Assembly (NCBI RefSeq): GCF_003443535.1
Contig: NZ_CP031946.1
Span: forward strand, 620,001 to 684,000
Direction: 5' to 3'
DNA length: 64,000 nucleotides
From: Ruegeria sp. AD91A
Lineage (GTDB): Bacteria > Pseudomonadota > Alphaproteobacteria > Rhodobacterales > Rhodobacteraceae
A program made the translations under genes and the position numbers. Below the pieces are notes generated by a model, which made no database searches, had not been told where the DNA came from, and saw nothing but the letters and a program-made list of their open reading frames with translations. Position 1 is the first letter of the stretch. Each line of letters opens with the position of its first letter. Below, piece after piece: positions 1 through 9,759 of the stretch.

Positions 1-566
1 GCAGTTTCCGGCAAACACCAGAATCTCGTGATAGATGCCGAAACTGAAGATTGCGGTGCCTTGCACTGTGGCGACATGTAGTCCGCGGCCGCGTAACTCG
101 TGCACAACTGCATTGCCAGTCACGATGGCGGCTTAGGATGAAGTGCCGAAACCGCTATACGAGCACCCCGCAAGCGAGGCGCAGATCAATGGCGCAACTG
201 GCAATATATTTCTCGAAAACGTCAATCAATGAACCTTAAAACACTGCTTCTTATTCTGATCGGAAGTTTCCCTACGTCAACTCGTGGGCATGCGAATACT
301 GTTGAAGCGTTCCGAGACATTGTGGGGCTTTGTTTTTCGGGTTCGTCCCTTTTGTCAGGGGCGTGTTTTTCGGTGCCGGTGATCATCACGCAAGCGCGTA
401 ACTGCGCCAATTTTCAGCGTTTTCGCTCTGAGGGCGTGACAGCCCCTGTTCTGCGCGCTAGCATTCATGTGTGTGCATCTTTCAGCACATGCATTGTTTG
501 CGCGCGGTCAAGCCGCGCCTGGATTTTGAACGGATTATAACAGGGCCATCGTGGGGAGCGGACTGG
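1..566. other. Left edge without a convincing gene
   Basis: No complete gene is supported here. On the minus strand bases 123 to 1 form an open frame that runs off the left edge; it begins at a GTG and reads like protein (41 residues, ending in a stretch with SFGIYHEI), so it may be the start of a gene lying further left, but there is no clear ribosome binding site and I do not recognise it. On the plus strand bases 229-540 could encode a short protein with a signal-peptide-like start (MNLKTLLLILIG) followed by low-quality sequence; it looks more like a remnant than a working gene. Confidence 0.3.
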
Positions 567-1550
567 ATGGATCTGAGAGAATACACAAGACACTATGCAG
601 TTCAGGACAACAGATTGGCTGCACTGAGCTATTTTGGCACGTTTGCGGCGTATTTCGCATCGCTGGCTTTGGCGATCGTATTCGTGGATCGCTGGTACAT
701 CATGATCCCGGCCGGGGTTGTCTTCGCTTTTTCGGCAGTACGCCTTTATGTGCTGCAACATGATTGCGGGCACCACTCCCTGTTTGAAACGCGAATGCAA
801 AACGAATGGGCGGGGCATGGTCTGTCCCCCTTCACCTTTGCGCCGTTCGAGGTGATGAAGCAGAACCACAATCTGCACCATGCGGGCATCGGCAACCTTG
901 AGCATCGCGAGACCGGCGAAATTCACACCATGACGTTGCGAGAATGGAATAACGCGGATTGGAAAACACGTTTGTTTTACAGGCTGTATCGCAACCCTTT
1001 CATTCTGGTTCCGGTCGGTGCCTTGTTCACATACTTCATTCGCTACCGCTGGCCCAAGAATACTGTGCGCTTCGGTGTCAAAGGCGTTTTGCTGCACAAT
1101 GCTTCGATCATTGTGTTTTTGGGCCTGTTATATCTGATCGCGGGCATGACCGGTATTTGGGTCTGGTTGGTGTTTTCGTTTCTGGGCGGAATGCTGGGTG
1201 TGTTCCTTGTGTATCTGCAACACAACTTTGAAGACACCTATTGGGATCGCCGTCCTGACCTGAACCCGCAGACTGCGGCGCTACATGGGTCTTCCGCGCT
1301 GGATTTCGGATGGTGGTTCGATACCGCCGTAGCCTGCATCACGCTACATGACATCCACCACTTCAATGCACGTATCCCCTCGTATCGGTTGCGGGCCTGC
1401 CACTATAACCTGCCGCCTGAATTCACCCCTCGTCGGATCAAATTTCCCGAGGCAGTAGCGGCTTTGAACCTCAAGCTTTGGGATGAGGATGGGAAACGCC
1501 TCGTGCCATTCCCGAAAAATGACCAAACCGCTGGGCTGGCGCATAGCTGA
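567..1550 (+). CDS. Membrane fatty acid desaturase
   Basis: Integral membrane di-iron desaturase that introduces a double bond into an acyl chain. All three histidine boxes are visible: HDCGHH at about residues 65-70, HNLHH at about 101-105 and HDIHH at about 261-265, separated by hydrophobic membrane segments as in delta-12-type enzymes. The start at 567 is preferred because GGGGAG lies 9 bases upstream; an in-frame ATG at 471 would add 32 residues but lacks a ribosome binding site. The gene stands alone. Substrate and bond position cannot be read from sequence; membrane lipid remodelling is the likely role. Confidence 0.85.
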   Translation: MDLREYTRHYAVQDNRLAALSYFGTFAAYFASLALAIVFVDRWYIMIPAGVVFAFSAVRLYVLQHDCGHHSLFETRMQNEWAGHGLSPFTFAPFEVMKQNHNLHHAGIGNLEHRETGEIHTMTLREWNNADWKTRLFYRLYRNPFILVPVGALFTYFIRYRWPKNTVRFGVKGVLLHNASIIVFLGLLYLIAGMTGIWVWLVFSFLGGMLGVFLVYLQHNFEDTYWDRRPDLNPQTAALHGSSALDFGWWFDTAVACITLHDIHHFNARIPSYRLRACHYNLPPEFTPRRIKFPEAVAALNLKLWDEDGKRLVPFPKNDQTAGLAHS

Positions 1551-1643
1551 GCCATCGGATCTGAGAAGGCAAGCGCTGAACTTGCGGATATGCATATCCA
1601 GTGTATATGCGATGAGGCAGGGCGATGGAGAAAGGACCCTTGG

Positions 1644-2264
1644 ATGACTGTAGTGACCGACGTTAAAGGTGTGGGAGAGGCGCTGAAAAAAGCCCTTGCT
1701 GCCAATGGCTTTAAGACCGCAGAAGCGATAGCGAAGGCGTCACCTGCAGATCTGGTCAAGGTTCCTCGGGTCGGTGAGAGCCGAGCCGCCGTATTGATCG
1801 AAGCCGCAAAAGCGGCAATAGCCGCAACGCCCCCTGCGGGAAAGACTGGGCGGCGCAAGGCACCGGCACGAAAGCCGGCGGCCCAGAAGCCAACAGCTGC
1901 AAAACCAGCTGCCCGGAAGCCGGCGACACGAAAAGCCGCCCCGCGCAAGACAGTGGCTGCTGTAGCGGCCGAAAAACGGGCTGAAGAAGCTGCACGCAAG
2001 GCGGCTGAAGAACAAGCGGCGGCTGAAAAAGCCGCAGCCGCAGCCAAGAAAAAGGCCAAGGCCAAGGCGAAAGCTGAAAAAGCTTCAAAGAAACGCAAAG
2101 AAATGGAAGCAGTGTTTTCCAAGGCCAAGGATAAGGTGAAGGCAAAGTCCAAGAAGGACAAAAAATCGAAGAAGGACGACAAGAAAAAAGACGCCAAGAA
2201 GGGCGAGAAAAAAAGTGACAAGAAGAAAAATCGCAAGAAGGGAAAGAAAAAGGCGAAGAAATAA
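1644..2264 (+). CDS. HhH protein with histone H1-like lysine-rich tail
   Basis: Predicted nucleoid protein of 206 residues. Residues 1-60 resemble a tandem helix-hairpin-helix unit (motifs VKGVGEALKKAL and VPRVGESRA) that binds the DNA backbone. From about residue 65 the protein is almost only Ala, Lys, Pro and Arg, with KPAAR-type repeats, then an AEK-rich stretch that may be helical, and finally a run of nearly pure Lys with Asp and Gly, as in bacterial H1-like proteins. Start chosen at 1644 because AAAGGA ends 7 bases upstream; the longer frame from 1590 has no such site. Function in DNA compaction is inferred from composition. Confidence 0.75.
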   Translation: MTVVTDVKGVGEALKKALAANGFKTAEAIAKASPADLVKVPRVGESRAAVLIEAAKAAIAATPPAGKTGRRKAPARKPAAQKPTAAKPAARKPATRKAAPRKTVAAVAAEKRAEEAARKAAEEQAAAEKAAAAAKKKAKAKAKAEKASKKRKEMEAVFSKAKDKVKAKSKKDKKSKKDDKKKDAKKGEKKSDKKKNRKKGKKKAKK

Positions 2265-2290
2265 ATTCCTTCGCCCCCTCTTGCATAGTG

Positions 2291-2322
2291 AACCGGCGCC
2301 TGGTGGTGCCGGTTGCGTTTTT
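2291..2322 (+). terminator. Intrinsic terminator after the H1-like gene
   Basis: AACCGGC at 2291-2297 pairs with GCCGGTT at 2308-2314 around a short loop and is followed by GCGTTTTT. It ends plus-strand transcription just where the convergent serS gene stops. Confidence 0.65.
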
Positions 2323-3614
2323 CAGGCCAGTGTGCCGTCCAGTTGCAGGGTCAGTTTGCCGCCCAGATAGGGGCTTAGGACTTCGGGCAGGGTCACGGTA
2401 CCGTCCGCGTTCTGGCCGTTTTCCAGCACAGCGATCAGGCAACGCCCAACGGCCAAACCTGAACCGTTCAGCGTATGGACGTATTCCGGCTTGCCGCCAC
2501 CTTCGGGACGGAACCTTGCGTTCATGCGGCGGGCCTGGAAGTCACCACAGGTCGAGACCGAGCTGATCTCGCGATAGGTGTCCTGGCCGGGCAGCCATGC
2601 CTCGATATCAAAGGTGCGGCGCGCGCCAAAGCCCATGTCACCGGTACACAAGATGACGGTGCGGTAGGGGATGCCCAGCATTTCCAGAATGCCCTCGGCG
2701 CAGCGCAGCATGCGCTTTTGTTCTTCGTCCGATTTATCCGGATGCGTGATCGAAACCATCTCGACCTTTTCGAACTGGTGCTGCCGCAGCATCCCGCGGG
2801 TGTCTTTGCCCGCGGATCCGGCCTCGGACCGGAAGCACAGGGAATGCGCGGTGTATCGGCGGGGCAGATAACTTTCCTCGATCAAAGTGTCGTTGACGAT
2901 ATTGGTCAGCGACACTTCGGAGGTCGGGATCAGCCACCAGCCTTCGCGGGTCTGATAGCTGTCTTCGCCAAATTTCGGCAATTGGCCGGTGCCCTGCATC
3001 ATCTCGGATAGAACCAGAACCGGGCCGTTCACTTCGGTCAGCCCGTTTTCGGTGATATGGGTATCCAGCATGAACTGCGCCAAAGCGCGATGAATCCGGG
3101 CGACGCCACTGGACAGCAGCACAAATCGCGAGCCGGATAGTTTGGCTGCAGTTTCGAAATCCATGCCTTTTTGAACGGCTTCGATCTCGAAGTGTTCTTT
3201 GGGCGCGAAATCCAGTTCGCGCGGCGTACCCCAGCGGCTGACCTCGACATTGTCGTTTTCATCCGTGCCATCCGGCACGTCTTCGGCGGGCAGGTTTGCA
3301 ATTCGGATCAACTGATCTGTCAGTAGGGCGTCCAGATCCTTGGCTTCGGTCTGCATACGTGCGATCTCGGCTTTTTTCTCGGCGACAAGCGCGCGCAGAC
3401 GCTGGAACTCGGCCTCGTCTCCGCGACCTTTAGCAGCGCCGACTTCCTTGGACGCTTTGTTCTGTTCGGCTTGCGCCGTTTCGGCGGCCAGAATCTTGGC
3501 GCGGCGACTTTCGTCCAGCCTTAGCAAATCTGACGACACCGGCGCGTCCCCACGGCGCGCTAAAGCGGCGTCGAAAGCGGCAGGGTTTTCGCGAATGGCG
3601 CGGATGTCGTGCAT
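2322..3614 (-). CDS. serS: Serine--tRNA ligase
   Basis: Class II aminoacyl-tRNA synthetase that charges tRNA-Ser (and tRNA-Sec where present) with serine in the cytosol. The 430-residue length is normal. The N-terminal 100 residues are the charged coiled-coil arm that grips the long variable arm of the tRNA ([18 protein letters not shown] start is typical). Class II motif 2 is visible as FRSEAG...GMLRQHQF and motif 3 as [10 protein letters not shown] near the C-terminus. Monocistronic on the minus strand, convergent with the H1-like gene. Confidence 0.97.
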   Translation of the reverse strand: MHDIRAIRENPAAFDAALARRGDAPVSSDLLRLDESRRAKILAAETAQAEQNKASKEVGAAKGRGDEAEFQRLRALVAEKKAEIARMQTEAKDLDALLTDQLIRIANLPAEDVPDGTDENDNVEVSRWGTPRELDFAPKEHFEIEAVQKGMDFETAAKLSGSRFVLLSSGVARIHRALAQFMLDTHITENGLTEVNGPVLVLSEMMQGTGQLPKFGEDSYQTREGWWLIPTSEVSLTNIVNDTLIEESYLPRRYTAHSLCFRSEAGSAGKDTRGMLRQHQFEKVEMVSITHPDKSDEEQKRMLRCAEGILEMLGIPYRTVILCTGDMGFGARRTFDIEAWLPGQDTYREISSVSTCGDFQARRMNARFRPEGGGKPEYVHTLNGSGLAVGRCLIAVLENGQNADGTVTLPEVLSPYLGGKLTLQLDGTLA

Positions 3615-3686
3615 GTCTCAGATCCTTGAATGCGTGAATCACTGAAACCGCTTATGCACCATCTGTCGGGCGGGGTGTAGCACCGG

Positions 3687-5351
3687 TTACGACTTATCAG
3701 CCTCTTCGTGGATTTCATGCGCCAGATGTCCGTCCCATTCTTCTGCCGGGATTTTTGGTTCCGGTGGATCTGCCATGTAAGACGGCGTCATGATCTGCAC
3801 TTTGTTCTCGTTGAATACGGCGACAATGTTGCGATGCAGGTCCGAGCGAATTTTCGGAATGCTGCTGCCGCGGGTGGTATAGCCGTTGATCTGATAGTTG
3901 ATGGCGTAGTCGGCCAGCGCTGTCCACAGCACGAAAGGTTCAGGCTTGGCCTTGATCCCCTTGGTGCGGTTGGCCGCCTCGATCAGCATTGCTTCGACCT
4001 TTTCGGGCGGCTCCTCGTATCCGATGCCAACCGTCGTGTGCAGCAGCAAACCACTGCCATCTGTTTTCTTCGAGAAATTCACGACGTCCGAATTCATCAA
4101 TTGGGCGTTCGGGATCGAAATCAACTCGTTCTTGATGGATTTCAGATGCGTTTCCATGAGTTTGATCTGAACCACGTCGCCGATATGCTTACCGATCTGA
4201 ATGCGGTCGCCTATTGAAGTGGAGCGGCGATAGATCACAAACAGCCCCGCCAACATGTTGGATACGACCGAGTTTGCACCCAGCGACAGCATGGCGCCGA
4301 CCAGAATTGTCAGACCCTGGAAGGCGGCTGAGTCTGAGCCTGGGATGTAGGGAACGGCAAAGACCAGCGCGATCAGAATGACGACAACCCGCGCGATGTT
4401 GAACGTCGGATTGACCCAGTGCTTTTCAAAATCGTCCATTTCGAACGAACCGGCTTCGACCGCGTCGAAAAATACGCGCATGCCCTTGATGATGTACAAC
4501 GTGATCCATGCGATCAGGCTCAGCATAATCAGGTTCGGGATATAGCTGAGTATACCCTTGAATATCAGCAATACGGGCTCTGTCAGATATGTCAGCAGCA
4601 GTTGCGCGAAATACCGTGTTTCAGCAAAGGCCAGAAGGACGAAGGACAGGTAGTAGTAGAAGCCAAGAAAGAAGATAACCAACAGGACAAAGTTAAGCCC
4701 GTATCGGATCAGGGCGGCTATCGCTTCGGCCTGAACGCTTTTGGCCGTCGCTGTTTCAACATCCTGCAGATAACGCTTTACCAGCTTCAGAGTGCGCCGC
4801 CTGATCCGACGGTGCAGCCATAGGATAACAAGCACGAAGACGACAAAGCCAATGGTCCATCCCGCAGCTTCAATTGCACCGGATACCCGCGCCTGCTCTG
4901 TACGGTTGGAACGGTAGGCAAGGATGGCCTCTTCGATGGCCTGACCGTGGAGAAAACCGAGGACGTCCAGCTCCATCTGGTCCAGTTCGGCATCTGCAAC
5001 GGTCACGATGGATACGATCTCACCGTCGGCGCGAATGCGTATGCCCAGATCGGTCTCTTCGAAGGTGATGTCGACTGTGGGGCTTTCCGAGGCTTCGGCC
5101 ACCTCAACAATCTTGTTCTGAACGCTTTCGGCCCGTTCCGGCGCGGGCAGGGCGCTGGAGCCGCGCAAGAAGAACAACATGTCGCCGTCGACGATGACGG
5201 GTGCTTTGAAACCTTCGGTTTCTTCCGCATTGGGCTCGGTGATTTCAGCAGGTGTTTCCTGGGCCTTTAGCGGCACTGCCAGGCACAAGAGAAAAGTCAG
5301 CAGGGAAAGCAAAAGCGTCAACGATTGGAACGGCTTGTAACGAGTTTTCAT
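3687..5351 (-). CDS. MscS-family mechanosensitive ion channel
   Basis: Small-conductance mechanosensitive channel of 554 residues, probably a pressure-release valve in the inner membrane. It begins with a signal peptide (hydrophobic core, AQE cleavage region near residue 31), then a periplasmic domain of about 110 residues, several membrane helices, and the conserved pore helix and beta domain (LSLGANSVVSNMLAGL followed by YRRSTSIGDRI). The long periplasmic N-terminal part is typical of larger MscS relatives rather than the 286-residue E. coli MscS. Start at 5351 chosen because AGGGGGGA precedes it by about 3 bases; the upstream in-frame ATG at 5411 lacks such a site. Confidence 0.88.
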   Translation of the reverse strand: MKTRYKPFQSLTLLLSLLTFLLCLAVPLKAQETPAEITEPNAEETEGFKAPVIVDGDMLFFLRGSSALPAPERAESVQNKIVEVAEASESPTVDITFEETDLGIRIRADGEIVSIVTVADAELDQMELDVLGFLHGQAIEEAILAYRSNRTEQARVSGAIEAAGWTIGFVVFVLVILWLHRRIRRRTLKLVKRYLQDVETATAKSVQAEAIAALIRYGLNFVLLVIFFLGFYYYLSFVLLAFAETRYFAQLLLTYLTEPVLLIFKGILSYIPNLIMLSLIAWITLYIIKGMRVFFDAVEAGSFEMDDFEKHWVNPTFNIARVVVILIALVFAVPYIPGSDSAAFQGLTILVGAMLSLGANSVVSNMLAGLFVIYRRSTSIGDRIQIGKHIGDVVQIKLMETHLKSIKNELISIPNAQLMNSDVVNFSKKTDGSGLLLHTTVGIGYEEPPEKVEAMLIEAANRTKGIKAKPEPFVLWTALADYAINYQINGYTTRGSSIPKIRSDLHRNIVAVFNENKVQIMTPSYMADPPEPKIPAEEWDGHLAHEIHEEADKS

Positions 5352-5552
5352 TGTCCCCCCTGACGCCTGACTATAGCAAAACTGAGATATCTGCATAGGA
5401 CATATCTGCAACGTTCAAACGGTTCTTTAGGCACCTTTGTCAGGTTGTGGCCGGTCACATGACCACCTTTGCTTGCAAACACGCATTTCAAAGCATAGGT
5501 TCCGGCCAAATTTGCGGAACGGTGCCGCAAGATCTGAACAAAGGAATATCCC

Positions 5553-5840
5553 ATGGAAGGTGGCGCAATCGCCCAGTTTCTCCCGCTGATCCTGATCTTT
5601 GCGATCATGTATTTCCTGCTGATCCGTCCGCAGCAGAAGAAGATGAAGGAACATCAGGCCATGGTCGACGCCGTGCGTCGCGGGGATCAAGTTGTCACCC
5701 AGGGCGGGCTGATCGGCAAAGTGTCGAAGGTCAAGGAAGGCGACAACGAGATCGAAGTCGAGATCGCCGAAGGTGTTAAGGTGCGTGTGGTCAAGTCGAC
5801 CATTGCTCAGGTTCTGAATAAAACCGAACCCGCGAAGTAA
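5553..5840 (+). CDS. yajC: Preprotein translocase subunit YajC
   Basis: Accessory subunit of the SecDF-YajC complex that assists Sec-dependent export. The 95-residue protein has a single N-terminal membrane helix (IAQFLPLILIFAIMYFLLI), the typical RPQQKKMKEH stretch and a small cytoplasmic beta domain. AAAGGAA lies upstream of the ATG. It leads an operon with secD (33 bases downstream) and secF. Confidence 0.96.
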   Translation: MEGGAIAQFLPLILIFAIMYFLLIRPQQKKMKEHQAMVDAVRRGDQVVTQGGLIGKVSKVKEGDNEIEVEIAEGVKVRVVKSTIAQVLNKTEPAK

Positions 5841-5873
5841 ACTCGACTTACAATTCCTTGAAAAGGCAGGGTA

Positions 5874-7535
5874 ATGCTGCAAATTGATACCTGGAAGCGG
5901 GTTCTGATCTGGCTGGTCTGTGTGACTGGCCTGCTCATGGCCCTGCCAAACGCGTTTTACTCGCGGGTAGAACAATCGAACGACGCCAAGGCCGCGATTG
6001 AACTGGGCGTTGATACGCCTGAGATGCAGGCCGAAGCCGGGCAATGGCCGAACTGGTTGCCCTCATCACTGGTCAATCTGGGTCTCGACCTGCGGGGCGG
6101 TGCACATCTGTTGGCCGAAGTTCAGGTGCAGGACGTCTACGAGACCCGGATGGAGGCGATGTGGCCGGAAATCCGTGACGCCTTGCGCGATGAACGTTCA
6201 ACCGTTGGAACAATCCGACGTCCGGACTCGGCCCCTGATGAGATTCGCGTGCGCATCAGCCAACCCGAGGGCATGTCGCGGGCATTGGAGGTCGTGCGCG
6301 GTCTTGCCCGTCAGGTGCAGGCGCTGACCGGCGTCGGGGCCACGGATATCGAAGCACATGCCGATGGTGACACCCTTGTGGTTAAATTGTCCGAAGTAGA
6401 AAAGCTGGCCTCAGACGATCGCACAGTGCGTCAGTCGTTGGAAATCATCCGCCGCCGGATCGACGAAGTGGGCACCCGAGAGCCCACCATTCAGCGTCAG
6501 GGTGCTGATCGTATCCTGATTCAGGTGCCCGGCATCGGCAGCGCGGGCGAGTTGAAAGAGATCATCGGCACCACGGCGCAACTGACCTTTAACCCGGTTG
6601 CCGGACGCGGCACCGACCCGGATGCCGTTGCAAGCATCGGTGAGGAAATCGTGCCGTCGATTGACGAAAGCGGCGTTTACTACACCATTGAGTCCGCGCC
6701 GGTTGTTACCGGCGAGGAACTGGTCGATGCGCAGCCTGCGTTCGACCAAAACGGTCGCCCTGCGGTCAGCTTCCGGTTCAACACGTCTGGTGCGCGCAAA
6801 TTCGGGGATTACACCCGCGACAATATCGGAGCCCCCTTTGCCATCGTTCTGGACGATGAGGTGATATCGGCGCCCGTGATCCAAAGCCATATTCCGGGCG
6901 GTTCGGGCATCATCACCGGCAACTTTACAGTTGAGGAAAGCACCAATCTGGCCGTCCTGCTACGAGCGGGCGCACTGCCTGCAGGTTTGGAATTCCTCGA
7001 AGAACGTACCATCGGACCCGAGTTGGGGCAGGACAGTATCGACGCGGGCAAAGTCGCCACCATCGTGGCCTTTGTCGCGGTGCTGGTATTCATGGCGCTC
7101 AGCTATGGTCTGTTCGGGATCTTCGCCAACATCGCGCTGATAATCAACGTGGGCCTGTTGTTCGGTCTGCTGTCCATGATCGGAGCAACCCTGACCCTGC
7201 CGGGTATCGCGGGGATCGTGTTGACAGTTGGTATGGCGGTGGACGCCAACGTGCTGATCTTCGAACGTATTCGCGAGGAACTGAAATCCGCCAAAGGTCC
7301 GGCCCGTGCCATTGAACTAGGCTATGAAAAGGCGTTGTCGGCCATTCTGGACGCGAACGTGACGACGTTCATCACTGCTGTGATCCTGTTTGCAATGGGC
7401 AGTGGCCCTGTGCGCGGCTTCGCAATTACTCTGGGCCTTGGCATTCTGACCTCGGTCTTCACCGCGATCTTCGTGACGCGCCTGATGGTCGTCATGTGGT
7501 TCGAACGCCGTCGTCCGAAAATGATCGAGGTTTGA
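5874..7535 (+). CDS. secD: Protein translocase subunit SecD
   Basis: Inner-membrane RND-type protein that uses the proton gradient to pull exported proteins through SecYEG. The 553-residue chain shows one N-terminal helix, the LGLDLRGGAHLL motif shared by the family, a large periplasmic P1 domain, and five C-terminal membrane helices that include GMAVDANVLIFERIREEL. An AAAGGCAGGG ribosome binding site precedes the ATG. It is followed after one base by secF, so the two are almost surely translated together. Confidence 0.98.
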   Translation: MLQIDTWKRVLIWLVCVTGLLMALPNAFYSRVEQSNDAKAAIELGVDTPEMQAEAGQWPNWLPSSLVNLGLDLRGGAHLLAEVQVQDVYETRMEAMWPEIRDALRDERSTVGTIRRPDSAPDEIRVRISQPEGMSRALEVVRGLARQVQALTGVGATDIEAHADGDTLVVKLSEVEKLASDDRTVRQSLEIIRRRIDEVGTREPTIQRQGADRILIQVPGIGSAGELKEIIGTTAQLTFNPVAGRGTDPDAVASIGEEIVPSIDESGVYYTIESAPVVTGEELVDAQPAFDQNGRPAVSFRFNTSGARKFGDYTRDNIGAPFAIVLDDEVISAPVIQSHIPGGSGIITGNFTVEESTNLAVLLRAGALPAGLEFLEERTIGPELGQDSIDAGKVATIVAFVAVLVFMALSYGLFGIFANIALIINVGLLFGLLSMIGATLTLPGIAGIVLTVGMAVDANVLIFERIREELKSAKGPARAIELGYEKALSAILDANVTTFITAVILFAMGSGPVRGFAITLGLGILTSVFTAIFVTRLMVVMWFERRRPKMIEV

Positions 7536-7536
7536 C

Positions 7537-8505
7537 ATGAGACTGAAACTCGTACCCCAGAACACCTCGTTCGATTTCTTCAACCGCTGGAAGGTCTGGC
7601 TGGGCATCTCGGCCTTGATGATGATCGTGGCGTTCACGTCCTTCATGCTTCAGGGGCTGAACTTCGGCATCGATTTCCGGGGTGGCACCACAATCCGGAC
7701 GCAAAGCGCGGTTGAGATCGACGTGGGCACCTATCGTGACGCCATCGCTCCTCTGGAACTGGGCGATGTGACCATTACCGAGATTTTCGATCCGACTTTT
7801 GCGGATGACGAAAACGTTGCGATGATCCGCATTCAGGCGCAAGAAGATGCCGAGGCTGTCGAAGCTGCGACCATCACCGCCGTGGAAGAAGCGCTACAGT
7901 TGGTTGTTCCCGACATTCAGTTCGTGTCAGTGGAATCCGTCGGCCCCAAAGTCTCCGGTGAGCTGATCCAAACTGCCGTGATCGCGGTGGTGTTGGCGAT
8001 CGGCGCGGTGCTTGTCTATATCTGGCTCCGGTTCGAATGGCAGTTCGCACTGGGCGCTGTGGCGGCACTGGTTCACGATGTGATCCTGACCATCGGCATC
8101 TTCTCGGAATTGCAAATCCGCTTTGATCTGGCCATCATCGCGGCCCTTCTGACCATCGTCGGCTATTCGCTGAACGATACCGTGGTCGTCTTCGACCGGG
8201 TGCGTGAGAACCTGCGGAAATACAAAAAGAAAGACCTCAAAGAGGTGCTGAACATTTCGATCAACGAGACCCTCAGCCGGACCGTCATGACTTCGGTCAC
8301 CACGTTGCTGGCGTTGATCTCACTTTATGTTCTGGGCGGCGATGTGATCCGCGGCTTCGTTTTCGCGATGATCTGGGGCGTGATAGTGGGCACCTATTCA
8401 TCGGTCTTCGTGGCCTCGACCATCCTGCTGTGGCTGGGGGTCAAGCGCGACTGGTCCAAGCCGTCGAACACGGCGGGCAACCAGTTTGCAAATATCGATG
8501 CCTGA
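7537..8505 (+). CDS. secF: Protein translocase subunit SecF
   Basis: Partner of SecD in the proton-driven export motor; 322 residues. The motif NFGIDFRGGTTI near residue 50 and the membrane segment with GYSLNDTVVVFDRVRENL are family hallmarks. The gene starts one base after the secD stop and its end overlaps the next start codon by 8 bases (ATGCCTGA), so expression of the downstream permease is likely coupled to it. Confidence 0.98.
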   Translation: MRLKLVPQNTSFDFFNRWKVWLGISALMMIVAFTSFMLQGLNFGIDFRGGTTIRTQSAVEIDVGTYRDAIAPLELGDVTITEIFDPTFADDENVAMIRIQAQEDAEAVEAATITAVEEALQLVVPDIQFVSVESVGPKVSGELIQTAVIAVVLAIGAVLVYIWLRFEWQFALGAVAALVHDVILTIGIFSELQIRFDLAIIAALLTIVGYSLNDTVVVFDRVRENLRKYKKKDLKEVLNISINETLSRTVMTSVTTLLALISLYVLGGDVIRGFVFAMIWGVIVGTYSSVFVASTILLWLGVKRDWSKPSNTAGNQFANIDA

Positions 8506-9250
8506 GGCGTTGCAACAGGCCCTGTCCCTGCCGGGGCTGGGTTGGTTGGTACTTACCATCGGAGCCGCGGGACTTGTCCGCGGCTTCACTGGTTTTGGCA
8601 CCGCGATGATCTTTGTGCCGGTGGCCACTCAATTTCTGCCGATCGCTGATGTCGTCTTTCTGATGGCGGCGACCGGGATCGTATCGACCTTTGCGTTGGC
8701 GCCGCAGGCGTGGCGCGAATGCGACAAGACCGAAATCAGCACGATGGGCATTGCGGCGGCTGTGACCGTACCACTGGGCCTATGGATCATGGCGCAGGTC
8801 GATACCGTCGTGTTGCGTTGGATCGCCTGCGGCATCACTAGTGTGACCCTGTTGGCGATCGTCACCGGCTGGCGCTGGCAGGGGCAACTGAGGGCGGGCG
8901 GACGACTGGCTATTGGCGGAAGCGCGGGCGTGGTCGGCGGCATGACGGGTCTGACCGGACCGGTTGTCATTGTATTCTACCTTGCGAGTTCTTCGGATGT
9001 ACGCAAGATCCGCGCCAACACGATCATTTTTCTGGCGTTGCTGGATGTGGCCATCGTCTTCAGTATCCTGATCGGAGGTGCTGCGGATCTGTCGATCCTG
9101 TGGATTGTCCTGCTGCTGGGCTTGCCCTATCTGACTACAACACTGATCGGCAAGGCTCTGTTCGATCCGAAACTCGAACGGATCTATCGCGCGGCGGCTT
9201 ACTCGGTCATTCTGATAGCAGTGGTGTCCGGTTTGCCGATCCTGGATTGA
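8498..9250 (+). CDS. TSUP (TauE/SafE) family permease
   Basis: Predicted anion exporter or importer of the sulfite/organosulfonate family, 250 residues with about eight membrane helices. Two half-repeats each begin with a Gly-rich motif (AAGLVRGFTGFGTAMI near the start, GGSAGVVGGMTGLTGP in the middle), which is diagnostic of the family. ATG at 8498 overlaps the secF stop codon; a TTG 12 bases earlier is possible but less likely. Substrate is unknown; sulfite, sulfonates or related anions are the usual candidates. Confidence 0.85.
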   Translation: MPEALQQALSLPGLGWLVLTIGAAGLVRGFTGFGTAMIFVPVATQFLPIADVVFLMAATGIVSTFALAPQAWRECDKTEISTMGIAAAVTVPLGLWIMAQVDTVVLRWIACGITSVTLLAIVTGWRWQGQLRAGGRLAIGGSAGVVGGMTGLTGPVVIVFYLASSSDVRKIRANTIIFLALLDVAIVFSILIGGAADLSILWIVLLLGLPYLTTTLIGKALFDPKLERIYRAAAYSVILIAVVSGLPILD

Positions 9251-9262
9251 AGGAGGGAAGAA

Positions 9263-9616
9263 ATGCGCCTGAACCAGGTTACCTTTCCAGATGCCAAACC
9301 AGTTGATGGTTACGGCCCGGGGTTCTTCCGCATTGGCGGTGATGTGTTTGAAGGCGCAGTTCTGACGGGCCCTGCAGGACCTGCAAACTGGGGTGGGTAT
9401 GCAGACGCGCAACCACTTCTGGAATTGGCTGACGAGATTGACGTCCTGTTGATTGGTACAGGCAAAGACATGGCCCACATTCCCCAATCTTTGCGCACCC
9501 GGCTGGAGAGTGCCGGAGTCGGCGTCGAAGTCATGAATTCACCGGCTGCGTGCCGCACCTACAATGTCTTGCTCTCTGAAGGTCGACGAATAGCGCTTGC
9601 TCTGATCCCGGTCTGA
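9263..9616 (+). CDS. Mth938-like domain protein
   Basis: Small cytoplasmic protein of 117 residues from the Mth938 (DUF498) family, whose biochemical role is not established in bacteria although mitochondrial relatives act in complex I assembly. The family pattern is visible: ADEIDVLLIGTG in the middle and NSPAACRTYNVLLSEGRR near the C-terminus. A strong AAGGAGG site lies 6 bases before the ATG. In many alphaproteobacteria this gene sits beside secDF and phytoene/squalene synthase genes; here it follows secF and the TSUP gene in the same direction. Confidence 0.85.
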   Translation: MRLNQVTFPDAKPVDGYGPGFFRIGGDVFEGAVLTGPAGPANWGGYADAQPLLELADEIDVLLIGTGKDMAHIPQSLRTRLESAGVGVEVMNSPAACRTYNVLLSEGRRIALALIPV

Positions 9617-9623
9617 CGGGATC

Positions 9624-9671
9624 CTTCATCGGGCTGAAAATATCCCGGGGTGTATGAGGGGCTGGCCCCTC
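9624..9671 (-). repeat. Dispersed palindromic repeat, intergenic copy
   Basis: A 48-base element with a GAGGGGC-TG-GCCCCTC hairpin at 9656-9671, a central CCCGGGG and an outer CTTCATC. A copy in the opposite orientation lies at 33417-33465 inside the NAD(P)HX repair gene and shares the hairpin, the AAATA(T/C)CCCGGGG core and the CTTCATC end. Here it sits between the Mth938-like gene and ccmA, where it would do no coding harm and could act as a transcript end. Confidence 0.65.
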
Positions 9672-9759
9672 ACTCGGTCCTCTCTCAACAGGGCTCTCAC
9701 AACCGAACTGCGGCAAATCCCACCTTTTGCCTCTGATGACATTCCGATAAGCGGGTGTC

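Noticed and set aside
229-540. Possible small secreted protein near the left edge
   Set aside because: Signal-peptide-like start but no ribosome binding site and no sensible mature part; kept only as a note in the left-edge feature.
1403-2442. Minus-strand frames opposite the H1-like gene
   Set aside because: Low-complexity mirror of Lys/Ala codons (Phe/Leu/Ser runs), not a protein.
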